Of a stretch of DNA of 64,000 nt, positions 43,745 through 52,759 are shown piece by piece. Location of the stretch: the NCBI RefSeq assembly GCF_015074785.1, contig NZ_CP042464.1:2977001-3041000 (forward strand). Reading direction: 5' to 3'. How positions within the stretch are numbered: position 1 is the first letter of the stretch; every line of letters begins with the position of its first letter. The notes under the pieces were generated by a model. That model made no database searches, was not told the origin of the DNA, and saw only the letters and a program-made list of their open reading frames with translations. Source of the stretch: Segatella copri (GTDB lineage Bacteria; Bacteroidota; Bacteroidia; Bacteroidales; Bacteroidaceae). The translations under genes and the position numbers were made by a program.

Positions 43745-45592
43745 TTATTTCATATTCTCGCCTTTTTCTTCGAAATATTTTGAAAGAATTTCTGCCTTAT
43801 GAGGGCCTAATACTTCTGAAAGTTGTTCCAAGGATGCTTCTTTCATCTTTTTCACGCTCTTAAACTTGCTCAGCAGGGCTTCTTTAGCCTTCGGACCGAT
43901 GCCTTTGATATCGTCTAATTCTGAGTGCAGAGCATGTTTGCTGCGCTTGTCGCGATGGAAGGTGATAGCGTATCTGTGCACCTCATCCTGTATCTGCGTC
44001 AGTACCTTGAACAGTTCACTTTCGGGTGGTAGGGCGATGGTTTGAGGAGGGAATCCGAAGAGAAGTTCGTTGGTGCGGTGACGGTCGTCTTTGGCAAGTC
44101 CTGCGATAGGAATATCCAGGTGTAATTCGTCAACAATAACCTCTCTTACTACGTCCATCTGCCCCTTTCCGCCATCGGTAATAATGAGGTCTGGAAGTGC
44201 AGTTTCTTCCTCTATCATTCGACTGTACCTGCGTCTTACCACCTCTTGCATGGATGCGTAATCATCCGGCCCTTCTACCGTCTTAATGTTGTATTTCCTA
44301 TAGTCTTTTCTGGATGGTTTCATACCTTTATATACGATACAACCTGCCACGGCATCAGTACCGGATATGTTGGAATTATCGAAACATTCTATCTGATAAG
44401 GCAGCTTTTGAAGCTTTAGTTTTGCTTGTAATTCCTTCATCAATCTGGTCTGTTTCTGTTCCGGATTGAGCTTTTCTGCCTGCTTCAGACGGTCGAATTT
44501 ATACTGCTTGCAGTTCATTTCCGACAGTTCCAGAAGGTGCTTTTTGTCTCCTCTCTGGGGTACGAAGAAGGTGGCATCTTTCAGCTTCCATTCCATTTCG
44601 AAGGGCACGATTATCTCCTTCGATGTGGAGTGGAAACGCTCTCTGATTTCTGGAATGGCTGTAATCAGAAGTTCCTCGTCGCTCTCCTCCAGTTTACGTT
44701 TATATTCGTAGGTAAAGCTCTGGTTGATAGTGCCGTTTTTTACGTGAATATAGTTGATGAAGGCGTTCTTGTTGGCGTCATCATTCACGATAGTAAAGAC
44801 ATCTACATCTGTAATGGTATGGCTTACCACCTCGCTTTTTGCCTCAAAGTCATCCAGTAATTGGTACTTTTTCTTATATTCTTCGGCTATTTCAAAACGT
44901 AGAAGTTCGGCATTTTTCATCATCAAATCGTAGAGATATTTGCTTACTTCCCGCGTGTTTCCCTTCAGAATTTCACGTGCCTGGCGCATGTTTTCCTGAT
45001 ATTCCTCATAGCTCTGCTTGTTGATGCAGGGTGCTCCGCAGTTGTGGATATGATACTCCAGACACGGCTTGTATCTGCCTTCAGCAACGCCTTCTCTGGT
45101 GATAGGCATTCTGCAGGTGCGGGGCTTATAAAGCTTTTTGATAACCTCTAAAACGGCATACATGCTGCCGATATGAGGGTAAGGACCGAAGAAGGTTCCC
45201 ACTTTTTTATTGATATGACGAGTCTTGAAAATGCGTGGAAAATACTCGTTTGTTACGCATATAGAGGGGTATGTCTTGCCGTCTTTCAGCAGGACATTGT
45301 ATCTTGGATTATACTTTTTGATCAGGCTGTTTTCGAGCAAAAGTGCGTCTTCTTCTGTGTTTACGACCGTATAAGATATGTCGTGAATCTTAGAAACAAG
45401 CACCTTTGTCTTGTATCTGTCTACCTCTTTATGGAAGTAGGAAGATACTCTTCTCTTCAGATTTTTCGCCTTTCCCACATATATAATCGTATGATTTTCG
45501 TCGTAATATTGGTAGCTTCCTGGCTTCTCCGGCATACTTAAAACAATGTTTTTAAGCCTAGCCAAGCGCTCCTCATTCTCTTGTTTCGTCAT
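43745..45592 (-). CDS. uvrC: UvrABC system protein C
   Basis: 615 residues. The N-terminal GIY-YIG nuclease (about 23-100, GSYQYYDENHTIIYVGKAKN), the Cys-containing linker (KPCLEYHIHNCGAPC), a UVR motif, the RNase H-like C-terminal nuclease (IECFDNSNISGTDAVAG) and the final helix-hairpin-helix (DIKGIGPKAKEALLSKF) are all present. It makes the dual incisions in nucleotide excision repair with UvrAB. A parS site lies just upstream. Confidence 0.97.
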   Translation of the reverse strand: MTKQENEERLARLKNIVLSMPEKPGSYQYYDENHTIIYVGKAKNLKRRVSSYFHKEVDRYKTKVLVSKIHDISYTVVNTEEDALLLENSLIKKYNPRYNVLLKDGKTYPSICVTNEYFPRIFKTRHINKKVGTFFGPYPHIGSMYAVLEVIKKLYKPRTCRMPITREGVAEGRYKPCLEYHIHNCGAPCINKQSYEEYQENMRQAREILKGNTREVSKYLYDLMMKNAELLRFEIAEEYKKKYQLLDDFEAKSEVVSHTITDVDVFTIVNDDANKNAFINYIHVKNGTINQSFTYEYKRKLEESDEELLITAIPEIRERFHSTSKEIIVPFEMEWKLKDATFFVPQRGDKKHLLELSEMNCKQYKFDRLKQAEKLNPEQKQTRLMKELQAKLKLQKLPYQIECFDNSNISGTDAVAGCIVYKGMKPSRKDYRKYNIKTVEGPDDYASMQEVVRRRYSRMIEEETALPDLIITDGGKGQMDVVREVIVDELHLDIPIAGLAKDDRHRTNELLFGFPPQTIALPPESELFKVLTQIQDEVHRYAITFHRDKRSKHALHSELDDIKGIGPKAKEALLSKFKSVKKMKEASLEQLSEVLGPHKAEILSKYFEEKGENMK

Positions 45593-45628
45593 ATTTTTAC
45601 TTGTTTTTAAAGGGAAAACGAGCGTTAC

Positions 45629-45644
45629 TGTTTCACGTGAAACG
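45629..45644. other. parS site
   Basis: TGTTTCACGTGAAACG matches the ParB consensus at 15 of 16 positions. It is enclosed by AGCGTT/AACGCT, so the site also sits in a hairpin between uvrC and apt that may end apt transcription. Confidence 0.75.
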
Positions 45645-45714
45645 GCAACGCTCTAGTGTCTTTTACTGCTTCCTTGCTGCATTCTCGCAGTATTTTTTGC
45701 AGTATTTTTGCTGC

Positions 45715-46245
45715 TTATAACTGTAATAAAGTAGTTACTTCAACGTCTGGATCAAAGGAGTTTCTGCCTTCGAAATTCTCGTTTACGAGTTCGATGATGA
45801 AGTTGGCATATACCTTTTTCGGATGGAATTTCTTTACCAGGTCGCATGCTGCTTTCATGGTTCCACCGGTGGCAAGGAGGTCGTCGTGGAGGAGTACGAT
45901 GTCGTTCTCATTGATGGCATCTTCGTGGATTTCGATGGTATCCATGCCATATTCCTTAGCATAACTTTCCTGTACGGTTTTGCATGGAAGTTTGCCCGGT
46001 TTGCGGCATAAAACTACGCCGGCTCCGAGACGTATTGCGAGTGCTGAAGACATTACGAAACCGCGTGATTCGATGCCTACAATCTTGGTGATTCCTTTAT
46101 CTTTGTAGAGTTCATACATCTCATCGCTGATCTCTTTTAAAGATGCAGGATTCTTGAAAAGGGTTGAAACGTCGCGGAAGTTTACACCCTTGATTGGCCA
46201 ATCTGGAATGCAACGCAGATTGTCTAATAATAGCTGATTGTTCAT
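45715..46245 (-). CDS. apt: Adenine phosphoribosyltransferase
   Basis: 176 residues, usual length. The PRPP-binding loop is IVLLHDDLLATGGT (116-129), and VNFRDVSTLF, GIESRGFVMSSALA and RKPGKLPCKT are typical APT segments. It salvages adenine to AMP. The gene lies between two parS sites. Confidence 0.96.
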   Translation of the reverse strand: MNNQLLLDNLRCIPDWPIKGVNFRDVSTLFKNPASLKEISDEMYELYKDKGITKIVGIESRGFVMSSALAIRLGAGVVLCRKPGKLPCKTVQESYAKEYGMDTIEIHEDAINENDIVLLHDDLLATGGTMKAACDLVKKFHPKKVYANFIIELVNENFEGRNSFDPDVEVTTLLQL

Positions 46246-46445
46246 TACTTTTTTATGCTTTAAATTGATACTTATTTTATTCTGTTTTCTTGCTTCTTTT
46301 AATGGGCTTTTTGCCCGTTTGTTTTTGCGTTTTGCTTGATTTTATCCGCTTTTGTTTCACGAATTGCTGAAGTTTTACTTTAACCGCAAAACACTTGATG
46401 CAACCTTTCTTAAGCGGTTGAGCATCAAATGTTTTGCTGATAATC

Positions 46446-46461
46446 TGTTTCACGTGAAACA
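46446..46461. other. parS site (perfect consensus)
   Basis: TGTTTCACGTGAAACA is the exact ParB-binding 16-mer. It lies between apt and mnmG, the classical position near chromosome origins in many bacteria. Confidence 0.85.
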
Positions 46462-46495
46462 TTAGAAGTTTCCTTGTGTTTCGCTGTGAAACGGC

Positions 46496-48367
46496 TTATC
46501 TTCCGAGTAATACAAGCATCACGTTGATATCGCTTGGTGATACGCCCGGAATTCGGCTTGCCTGTGCCAAGGTTTCCGGGTCGATGCGCTCGAGTTTCTG
46601 GCGTCCTTCTGTGGAGATTTCGTGGAGCTCGGAATAGTTGAAACGGCCCTTGATTTTGATGTCCTCCAAACGGTGCATCTTATCGGCGATGAGACGCTCT
46701 CGTTCGATGTAACCTTTGTACTTCATCTTGATTTCTGCAGCTTCCGTTATCTCTTCCTTTCGGTTAGCTGGTGTTTCCAGTGTAGCCTTCAGGTCCGGAA
46801 TAATCTCCGAAAGATTCGTGAGGTTCAGATGCGGACGGGCGATGAGGTCGATGAGCTTGCAGCCGGCGCGAAGTGGAGTAGTGCCGAGCGCCTCCAGTTT
46901 CGGATTTATCTCATCCTTCTTGATAGGATAGTTGGCGCAGAATTCGATGATTCTTCCGATGGCTTCTTTTTTCTCTATCCACCAGTCGTAACGGTCGCGC
47001 TTGGCAATTCCGAGTTCGTATGCTTTTTCGGTGAGTCGGGCATCGGCATCGTCCTGACGGAGCAGAATGCGGTATTCGGCTCTGGAAGTAAACATACGGT
47101 ATGGTTCGTCAACTCCCTTTGTGGTGAGATCATCGATGAGTACGCCGATATAACTCTCATCGCGGTTCATCTCGAATGTCTTGTCTCCGACACAATGCAG
47201 GGCTGCGTTGATTCCTGCCACGGTTCCCTGTCCTCCTGCTTCCTCATAACCGGTGGTTCCGTTCACCTGTCCGGCAAAGAAGAGACCTTTGATGATTTTC
47301 GACTCCAGTGAATGTTTGAGCTGGGTAGGGTCGAAGTAATCGTATTCGATGGCGTACCCCGGTCTGTAAATCTTCGCATCTCTCAAAGCAGGAATCTCGT
47401 GAAGTGCATTCAGCTGGATATCCATCGGCATGCTCGAAGAAAAACCGTTCAGATACATCTCGTTCGTATCTTCGCCTTCCGGTTCCAGGAAGAGCGGATG
47501 CTGATCCTTGTCGGGGAAGGTAACGAGCTTGGTTTCGATGCTCGGACAGTAACGTGGACCGGTACTCTGAATCTGACCATTATATAAAGGTGAGTCAGCG
47601 AGACCGCTTTTTAAAGTTTCGTGTACCTTCTTGTTGGTGTAGCAAGTCCAGCAAGGCAATTGTTTCAGAACCCGATGTTCTCCCATGTAAGAGAACTGGT
47701 GGAAATCGCTGTCGCCCGGCTGTTCTTCCATATCTTCGAAATGAACACTTCTCTTGTCAATTCTGACCGGAGTACCGGTTTTCATTCTGGCTGTAGTGAT
47801 GCCCCATCGGGTGATGCTCTCCGTAAAGTTGTGTACGGCAGGTTCGGCGCATCTTCCGCCTTCTACCATCTTTCTTCCTACATGCATCAGTCCGTTGAGG
47901 AATGTTCCAGCGGTGATGATGATGCTCTTGGCATAGAATTCGGCTCCCCAGATGGTTTTTACGCCGATGGCTTCTCCGTTAGCTACGAGCAGTTCGTCTG
48001 CTTGGTCTTGCCAGATGTCGAGGTTGTCGGTATGGTCGAGGATGGTTCTCCATTCCCAGATAAACTTTCCTCTGTCGCATTGGGCACGGGGGCTCCATAC
48101 GGCAGGACCCTTTCCGATGTTGAGCATTCGGAACTGGATGGCGGTTTTATCCGTTACGATACCCATCTGTCCGCCCAAAGCATCGATTTCGCGCACAATC
48201 TGTCCCTTGGCAATACCTCCGATGGCGGGGTTGCAACTCATCTGACCAATCTTGTTCATATCCATCGTTATCAAACAGGTTTTGGCACCCATGTTTGCAG
48301 AGGCTGCAGCAGCCTCGCATCCGGCATGTCCTCCACCGATAACGAGCACGTCATAATTGAATTTCAT
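46496..48367 (-). CDS. mnmG: tRNA uridine-5-carboxymethylaminomethyl modification enzyme MnmG (GidA)
   Basis: 623 residues. FAD-binding VIGGGHAGCEAAAA lies at 9-22, followed by the family signature SCNPAIGGIAKGQIVREIDA. PRYCPSIETK, GTTGYEEAGGQGTVAGINAA and FTSRAEYRILLRQDDAD are also typical. With MnmE it makes the cmnm5 modification at U34 of certain tRNAs. Its gene is often origin-proximal, in agreement with the neighbouring parS sites. Confidence 0.97.
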   Translation of the reverse strand: MKFNYDVLVIGGGHAGCEAAAASANMGAKTCLITMDMNKIGQMSCNPAIGGIAKGQIVREIDALGGQMGIVTDKTAIQFRMLNIGKGPAVWSPRAQCDRGKFIWEWRTILDHTDNLDIWQDQADELLVANGEAIGVKTIWGAEFYAKSIIITAGTFLNGLMHVGRKMVEGGRCAEPAVHNFTESITRWGITTARMKTGTPVRIDKRSVHFEDMEEQPGDSDFHQFSYMGEHRVLKQLPCWTCYTNKKVHETLKSGLADSPLYNGQIQSTGPRYCPSIETKLVTFPDKDQHPLFLEPEGEDTNEMYLNGFSSSMPMDIQLNALHEIPALRDAKIYRPGYAIEYDYFDPTQLKHSLESKIIKGLFFAGQVNGTTGYEEAGGQGTVAGINAALHCVGDKTFEMNRDESYIGVLIDDLTTKGVDEPYRMFTSRAEYRILLRQDDADARLTEKAYELGIAKRDRYDWWIEKKEAIGRIIEFCANYPIKKDEINPKLEALGTTPLRAGCKLIDLIARPHLNLTNLSEIIPDLKATLETPANRKEEITEAAEIKMKYKGYIERERLIADKMHRLEDIKIKGRFNYSELHEISTEGRQKLERIDPETLAQASRIPGVSPSDINVMLVLLGR

Positions 48368-48401
48368 ACTTCGTTTAATCTATATTTTTTCTAATTTTCG
48401 G

Positions 48402-48409
48402 CAAAAGTA
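48402..48409 (-). promoter_or_regulatory. -7 box of mnmG
   Basis: TACTTTTG on the minus strand; TTTG lies 22 bases upstream. Leader of about 30 bases. Confidence 0.5.
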
Positions 48410-48440
48410 AGAAATAAAATCGAAATTTTAGCAAAAATAC

Positions 48441-48471
48441 TTTGATAAATCATTAAAATATAGTAATTTTG
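48441..48471 (+). promoter_or_regulatory. Promoter of frdCAB
   Basis: TTTG (48441-48444), 19 bases, TAATTTTG (48464-48471). The leader to ATG 48599 is about 120 bases and holds two GAGGATTGCAG/TAGGTATTGCAG-like direct repeats. Confidence 0.7.
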
Positions 48472-48598
48472 CAGCAGACTTGCGAAAATATACCTAGAAA
48501 TGAGGATTGCAGAATGCCCAAAAATAGGTATTGCAGGGGCGAAAAGTGTGGAATATAAATTAGTTTCAAACAGTTAAATAATTAAATTTCAATCATTT

Positions 48599-49282
48599 AT
48601 GTGGTTAATCAATTCATCTATTGGTAGAAAGGTAGTGATGTCAGTAACTGGTATCGCTCTTATTCTATTCTTGACATTCCACGGTTGCATGAATGTTGTT
48701 GCTCTCTTCTCTGGAGAAGCTTACAACACAATCTGCGAGTTGTTGGGTGCTAACTGGTACGCCGTAGTTGCAACTTTGGGTTTGGCAGCTTTGGCAGTTT
48801 GTCACATCGTTTACGCTTTCATCCTGACAGCACAGAACCGTCGTGCTCGCGGTAACCAGCGTTACGAGGTAACAGCAAAGCCAGAGAAAGTAGAGTGGGC
48901 TAGCCAGAACATGTTGGTGCTCGGTATCATCATCGTTCTCGGTTTGTTGCTTCACCTCTTTAATTTCTGGTACAACATGATGTTTGCAGAGCTTTTGGGT
49001 ACAAGCTTCGGCCACTGCCCATCAGATGGCTTCGCATTCATTCAGGACACCTTCGCTAACCCAGTGTTCGTAGTTCTCTACATCATCTGGTTGGTAGCTC
49101 TTTGGTTCCACCTCACTCACGGTTTCTGGAGTGCTATTCAGACTCTCGGTTGGAGCGGTAAGACTTGGTTCTGCCGTTGGAAGATGATTGGTATGATTTA
49201 CTCTACCATCCTGCTTCTCCTCTTCATCGTAGTTGTATTGGCATTCGCTTTCGGTTGCGCTCCATCTTTGTGCTGCGCATAA
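48599..49282 (+). CDS. frdC: Fumarate reductase/succinate dehydrogenase cytochrome b subunit
   Basis: 227 residues with five membrane helices, the single-subunit di-heme type. Histidines likely to hold hemes are in FHGCMNVV, VCHIVYAF, LLHLFNFW and WFHLTHGFW. It anchors FrdAB to the inner membrane and passes electrons from menaquinol. The GGT/GCT-rich codon use of this and the next two genes is clearly more biased than their surroundings, as in very highly expressed genes. First gene of the operon. Confidence 0.93.
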   Translation: MWLINSSIGRKVVMSVTGIALILFLTFHGCMNVVALFSGEAYNTICELLGANWYAVVATLGLAALAVCHIVYAFILTAQNRRARGNQRYEVTAKPEKVEWASQNMLVLGIIIVLGLLLHLFNFWYNMMFAELLGTSFGHCPSDGFAFIQDTFANPVFVVLYIIWLVALWFHLTHGFWSAIQTLGWSGKTWFCRWKMIGMIYSTILLLLFIVVVLAFAFGCAPSLCCA

Positions 49283-49314
49283 TTCGTGTAATCATTTAAG
49301 TATTAAAAAAGATT

Positions 49315-51297
49315 ATGGCAAAAACATTAAATTCTAGAATACCTGAAGGACCAGTTGCTGAGAAGTGGACCAACTATAAGGCTCACCAGCGTTTGGTTAA
49401 CCCAAAGAATAAGTTAAAGCTCGACGTTATCGTTGTAGGTACAGGTTTGGCAGGTGCTTCTGCTGCTGCTTCTCTCGGCGAGATGGGCTTCAATATCTTG
49501 AACTTCTGCATCCAGGACTCTCCACGTCGTGCTCACTCTATCGCAGCACAGGGTGGTATCAATGCAGCTAAGAATTATCAGAATGATGGTGACTCTGTTT
49601 ACCGTCTGTTCTATGATACTGTAAAGGGTGGTGACTACCGTGCTCGTGAGGCTAACGTTTACCGTTTGGCTGAGGTGAGCAACGATATCATCGACCAGTG
49701 CGTAGCTCAGGGCGTTCCTTTCGCTCGTGAGTATGGTGGTATGCTGGCTAACCGTTCTTTCGGTGGTGCTCAGGTATCTCGTACATTCTATGCTAAGGGT
49801 CAGACAGGTCAGCAGCTCCTCCTCGGTGCTTACTCTTCTTTGAGCCGCATGGTTGAGGCTGGTAAGGTTAAGCTCTTCACCCGTTACGAGATGGAGGATA
49901 TTGTGATCGTTGACGGTCACGCTCGTGGTATCATCGCCAAGAATTTGATTACAGGTAAGTTGGAGCGTTTCTCTGCCAACGCCGTAGTTATCGCTACCGG
50001 TGGTTATGGTAACGCTTACTTCCTTTCTACAAACGCTATGGGTTGTAACTGTACAGCAGCTATCCAGTGCTACCGCAAGGGTGCTGACTTCGCTAACCCA
50101 TCTTACGTTCAGATTCACCCTACATGTATCCCTGTTCATGGTACAAACCAGAGTAAGTTGACTTTGATGTCAGAGTCACTCCGTAACGATGGTCGTATCT
50201 GGGTTCCTAAGAAGATTGAGGATGCTAAGGCATTGCAGGCTGGTACAAAGAAGGGTTCTGATATTCCTGAGGAAGACCGCGACTACTACTTGGAGCGCCG
50301 TTACCCAGCATTCGGTAACCTGGTTCCTCGTGACGTGGCTTCTCGTGCAGCTAAGGAGCGTTGCGACAAGGGCTTCGGTGTCAACAACACAGGTCTTGCC
50401 GTATTCCTCGACTTCTCTGAGTCTATCAACCGTCTCGGTATCGACGTTATCCTGCAGCGTTATGGCAACCTCTTCGATATGTATGAGGAGATTACTGACG
50501 TTAACCCAGGTGAGTTGGCTAACGAGATTAACGGCGTGAAGTACTACAACCCAATGATGATCTTCCCTGCTATCCACTATACAATGGGTGGTATCTGGGT
50601 TGACTACGAGTTGATGACCACTATCCCTGGTCTCTTCGCTATTGGTGAGTGTAACTTCTCTGACCATGGTGCTAACCGTCTTGGTGCTTCTGCTTTGATG
50701 CAGGGTTTGGCTGACGGTTACTTCGTATTGCCATACACTATCCAGAACTACTTGGCCGACCAGGCATTGTGGCCAAAGCTCTCTACCGATCTCCCAGAGT
50801 TCGCAGAGGCAGAGGCAGGTGTTCAGAAGGAAATCGACCGCCTGATGGGTATCCAGGGCAAGCGCTCTGTAGATTCTATCCACAAGGAGTTGGGTCACAT
50901 CCTTTGGGAGCACGTAGGTATGGGTCGTACCAAGGAAGGTCTTGAGGAAGGCTTGAAGAAGATGAAGGCTCTGCGCGAGGAATTCAACAAGAACCTCTTC
51001 ATCCCTGGCAAGAAGGAAGGCTTGAACGTAGAGTTGGATAAGGCTATCCACTTGCGTGACTTCATCTTGATGGGCGAGTTGATCGCTTACGATGCATTGC
51101 ACCGCAACGAGAGCTGTGGTGGTCACTTCCGTGAGGAGTACCAGACAGAGGAAGGCGAGGCAAAGCGTGATGACGAGCACTTCTTCTACGTAGGCTGCTG
51201 GGAGTATCAGGGCAATGATACAACTGCTCCAGTGCTCAACAAGGAACCTCTCGAGTATGAGGCAATTAAGGTACAGACAAGAAATTACAAGAATTAA
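49315..51297 (+). CDS. frdA: Fumarate reductase/succinate dehydrogenase flavoprotein subunit
   Basis: 660 residues. FAD-binding [19 protein letters not shown] (residues about 40-58), the covalent-flavin histidine segment [15 protein letters not shown], and catalytic segments QIHPTCIP and [21 protein letters not shown] followed by [13 protein letters not shown] are in place. It reduces fumarate to succinate at the end of the anaerobic electron chain of succinate producers. It follows frdC by 32 bases and precedes frdB by 15. Confidence 0.96.
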   Translation: MAKTLNSRIPEGPVAEKWTNYKAHQRLVNPKNKLKLDVIVVGTGLAGASAAASLGEMGFNILNFCIQDSPRRAHSIAAQGGINAAKNYQNDGDSVYRLFYDTVKGGDYRAREANVYRLAEVSNDIIDQCVAQGVPFAREYGGMLANRSFGGAQVSRTFYAKGQTGQQLLLGAYSSLSRMVEAGKVKLFTRYEMEDIVIVDGHARGIIAKNLITGKLERFSANAVVIATGGYGNAYFLSTNAMGCNCTAAIQCYRKGADFANPSYVQIHPTCIPVHGTNQSKLTLMSESLRNDGRIWVPKKIEDAKALQAGTKKGSDIPEEDRDYYLERRYPAFGNLVPRDVASRAAKERCDKGFGVNNTGLAVFLDFSESINRLGIDVILQRYGNLFDMYEEITDVNPGELANEINGVKYYNPMMIFPAIHYTMGGIWVDYELMTTIPGLFAIGECNFSDHGANRLGASALMQGLADGYFVLPYTIQNYLADQALWPKLSTDLPEFAEAEAGVQKEIDRLMGIQGKRSVDSIHKELGHILWEHVGMGRTKEGLEEGLKKMKALREEFNKNLFIPGKKEGLNVELDKAIHLRDFILMGELIAYDALHRNESCGGHFREEYQTEEGEAKRDDEHFFYVGCWEYQGNDTTAPVLNKEPLEYEAIKVQTRNYKN

Positions 51298-51312
51298 AAA
51301 GCGAACAAGACA

Positions 51313-52071
51313 ATGGCAAGAAATATAAGTTTCACAGTTAAGTATTGGAAGCAGGACGGTCCTACAGCACAGGGTCACTTCGATACACATGAGATGAAGA
51401 ACATCCCAGATGATACTTCATTCCTCGAGATGCTCGACATCTTGAACGAGGAGCTCATCGAGTCAGGTCAGGAGCCTTTCGTCTTCGACCACGACTGCCG
51501 CGAGGGTATCTGCGGTATGTGCTCTCTCTATATTAATGGTACACCTCACGGTAAGACTGAGCGTGGTGCTACAACATGTCAGCTCTACATGCGTCGTTTC
51601 AACGATGGCGATGTTATCACCGTTGAGCCTTGGCGTTCTGCTGGTTTCCCTATCATTAAGGACTGTATGGTAGACCGTTCAGCATTCGACAAGATCATCC
51701 AGGCAGGTGGTTACACCAGCATTCGTACTGGTCAGGCTCAGGATGCCAACGCTATCCTGATTCCTAAGGAGAATGCAGACGAGGCAATGGATTGCGCTAC
51801 ATGTATCGGTTGCGGTGCTTGTGTTGCTGCATGTAAGAATGGTTCTGCTATGCTCTTCGTCAGCTCAAAGGTTAGCCAGCTGGCACTTCTCCCACAGGGT
51901 CGTGTAGAGGCTGCTGCCCGTGCTAAGAAGATGATTGCACGCATGGATGAGCTCGGATTCGGTAACTGTACAAACACTCGTGCTTGCGAGGCTGTTTGTC
52001 CTAAGAACGAGTCTATCGCTAACATCGCCCGCTTGAACCGTGAGTTCTTGAAGGCTAAGTTGGCTGACTAA
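51313..52071 (+). CDS. frdB: Fumarate reductase/succinate dehydrogenase iron-sulfur subunit
   Basis: 252 residues. The [2Fe-2S] ligands lie in [15 protein letters not shown], the [4Fe-4S] in [14 protein letters not shown] and the [3Fe-4S]/[4Fe-4S] third cluster in [13 protein letters not shown]. It carries electrons from the cytochrome b to FAD. Last gene of the operon, followed by a terminator. Confidence 0.96.
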   Translation: MARNISFTVKYWKQDGPTAQGHFDTHEMKNIPDDTSFLEMLDILNEELIESGQEPFVFDHDCREGICGMCSLYINGTPHGKTERGATTCQLYMRRFNDGDVITVEPWRSAGFPIIKDCMVDRSAFDKIIQAGGYTSIRTGQAQDANAILIPKENADEAMDCATCIGCGACVAACKNGSAMLFVSSKVSQLALLPQGRVEAAARAKKMIARMDELGFGNCTNTRACEAVCPKNESIANIARLNREFLKAKLAD

Positions 52072-52095
52072 TCCATCGTTTCTTTTGAGACACAG

Positions 52096-52139
52096 GAATT
52101 TTCTCTCTGCATCTTTACGGATGCGAGAGAATTTTCCCA
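52096..52139 (+). terminator. Terminator after frdB
   Basis: GGAATTTTCTCTCtGCATC and GATGCGAGAGAATTTTCC pair around TTTACG, 24 bases past the frdB stop. Confidence 0.75.
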
Positions 52140-52143
52140 ACAA

Positions 52144-52400
52144 CTCTTCACTCTTCACCTTTTTGGTGTAAGTGGTTGAAGGATAGGAAGTTGGGCGGGT
52201 GAAGAGTGGTTTTTTACTCTTCACCCGCCCTTCACCTTTTTAGGCTGTTGGCAGCTAAGCGGCTCTGCGTTTATACCTTTCCCAAAATCATAAAAGGTGA
52301 AGAGTGGTGAAGAGTGGGTGAAGAGTGCCGAAAATCTCTTCACCTATGTAATGTGTTGTGCTTCAGTTGTTTATACAGAAAAGGTGAAGAGTGAAGAGCT
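52144..52400. repeat. Cluster of GGTGAAGAGTG repeats in both orientations
   Basis: The word GTGAAGAGTG or its complement occurs at least eight times, e.g. three direct copies in 52296-52328 and two in 52382-52400. A perfect inverted pair (GGGCGGGTGAAGAGT, 52193-52207, with its complement at 52216-52230) makes a strong hairpin. The word appears again between parE and the S41 protease (about 59850-59862). No reading frame of note lies within it. Confidence 0.75.
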
Positions 52401-52472
52401 GATTGCGATATTCCTGCCAACCATGCTTCTTTTGAAATAAGAGAAAGGATGTTTGGCAAACTGTTATACAGG

Positions 52473-52509
52473 AACAGCCGACTAGCCTCTGTTTCGCTAG
52501 TCGGCTGTT
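52473..52509 (+). terminator. Strong hairpin downstream of the repeat cluster
   Basis: AACAGCCGACTAGC and GCTAGTCGGCTGTT form a perfect 14-bp stem followed by TTGCCTTTT. Between 52510 and 52704 I see no gene, only CT-rich repeats of CTGTTTTTC/CTGCCAG. Confidence 0.65.
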
Positions 52510-52704
52510 TGCCTTTTGCCAGTATGCTGTTTTTCTTCTGCCAGCCTTCTGTTTTTCCTAGTCAGTTGTTCTATCTCCGATAGTTATGTATTTATTTATG
52601 CCTGCTGTTAGAATCATATAGCCAGGAAAAAGGGTAGATTATAGCCGAGAGCATCCTGTTTTTGGTGCATCCCGACATAAATTATCAGATATTCTGAGAA
52701 ATAT

Positions 52705-52735
52705 TTTGTAATCTCATCAGAATATCGTAAATTTG
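52705..52735 (+). promoter_or_regulatory. Promoter of the THUMP-like methyltransferase
   Basis: TTTG (52705-52708), 19 bases, TAAATTTG (52728-52735), 24 bases before ATG 52760. Confidence 0.7.
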
Positions 52736-52759
52736 CGGTTATTAAGAATAAGTAATGTA

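Noticed and set aside
46277..46462. 61-codon frame starting MFHVKQ between apt and mnmG
   Set aside because: Its start codon and first six residues are simply the parS sequence read as protein, and the rest is a Lys/Gln-rich run without domain or promoter. Such frames arise at every parS site.
50176..51390. Long antisense frame (404 codons) opposite frdA
   Set aside because: frdA has complete family motifs, and its strong codon bias removes stops from the opposite strand. Other long antisense frames (for example 1889-2707, 47621-48394, 57852-58940) are shadows of the same kind.
52144..52400. CRISPR-like repeats
   Set aside because: Repeats occur in both orientations at irregular distances and no spacers of constant length separate them.
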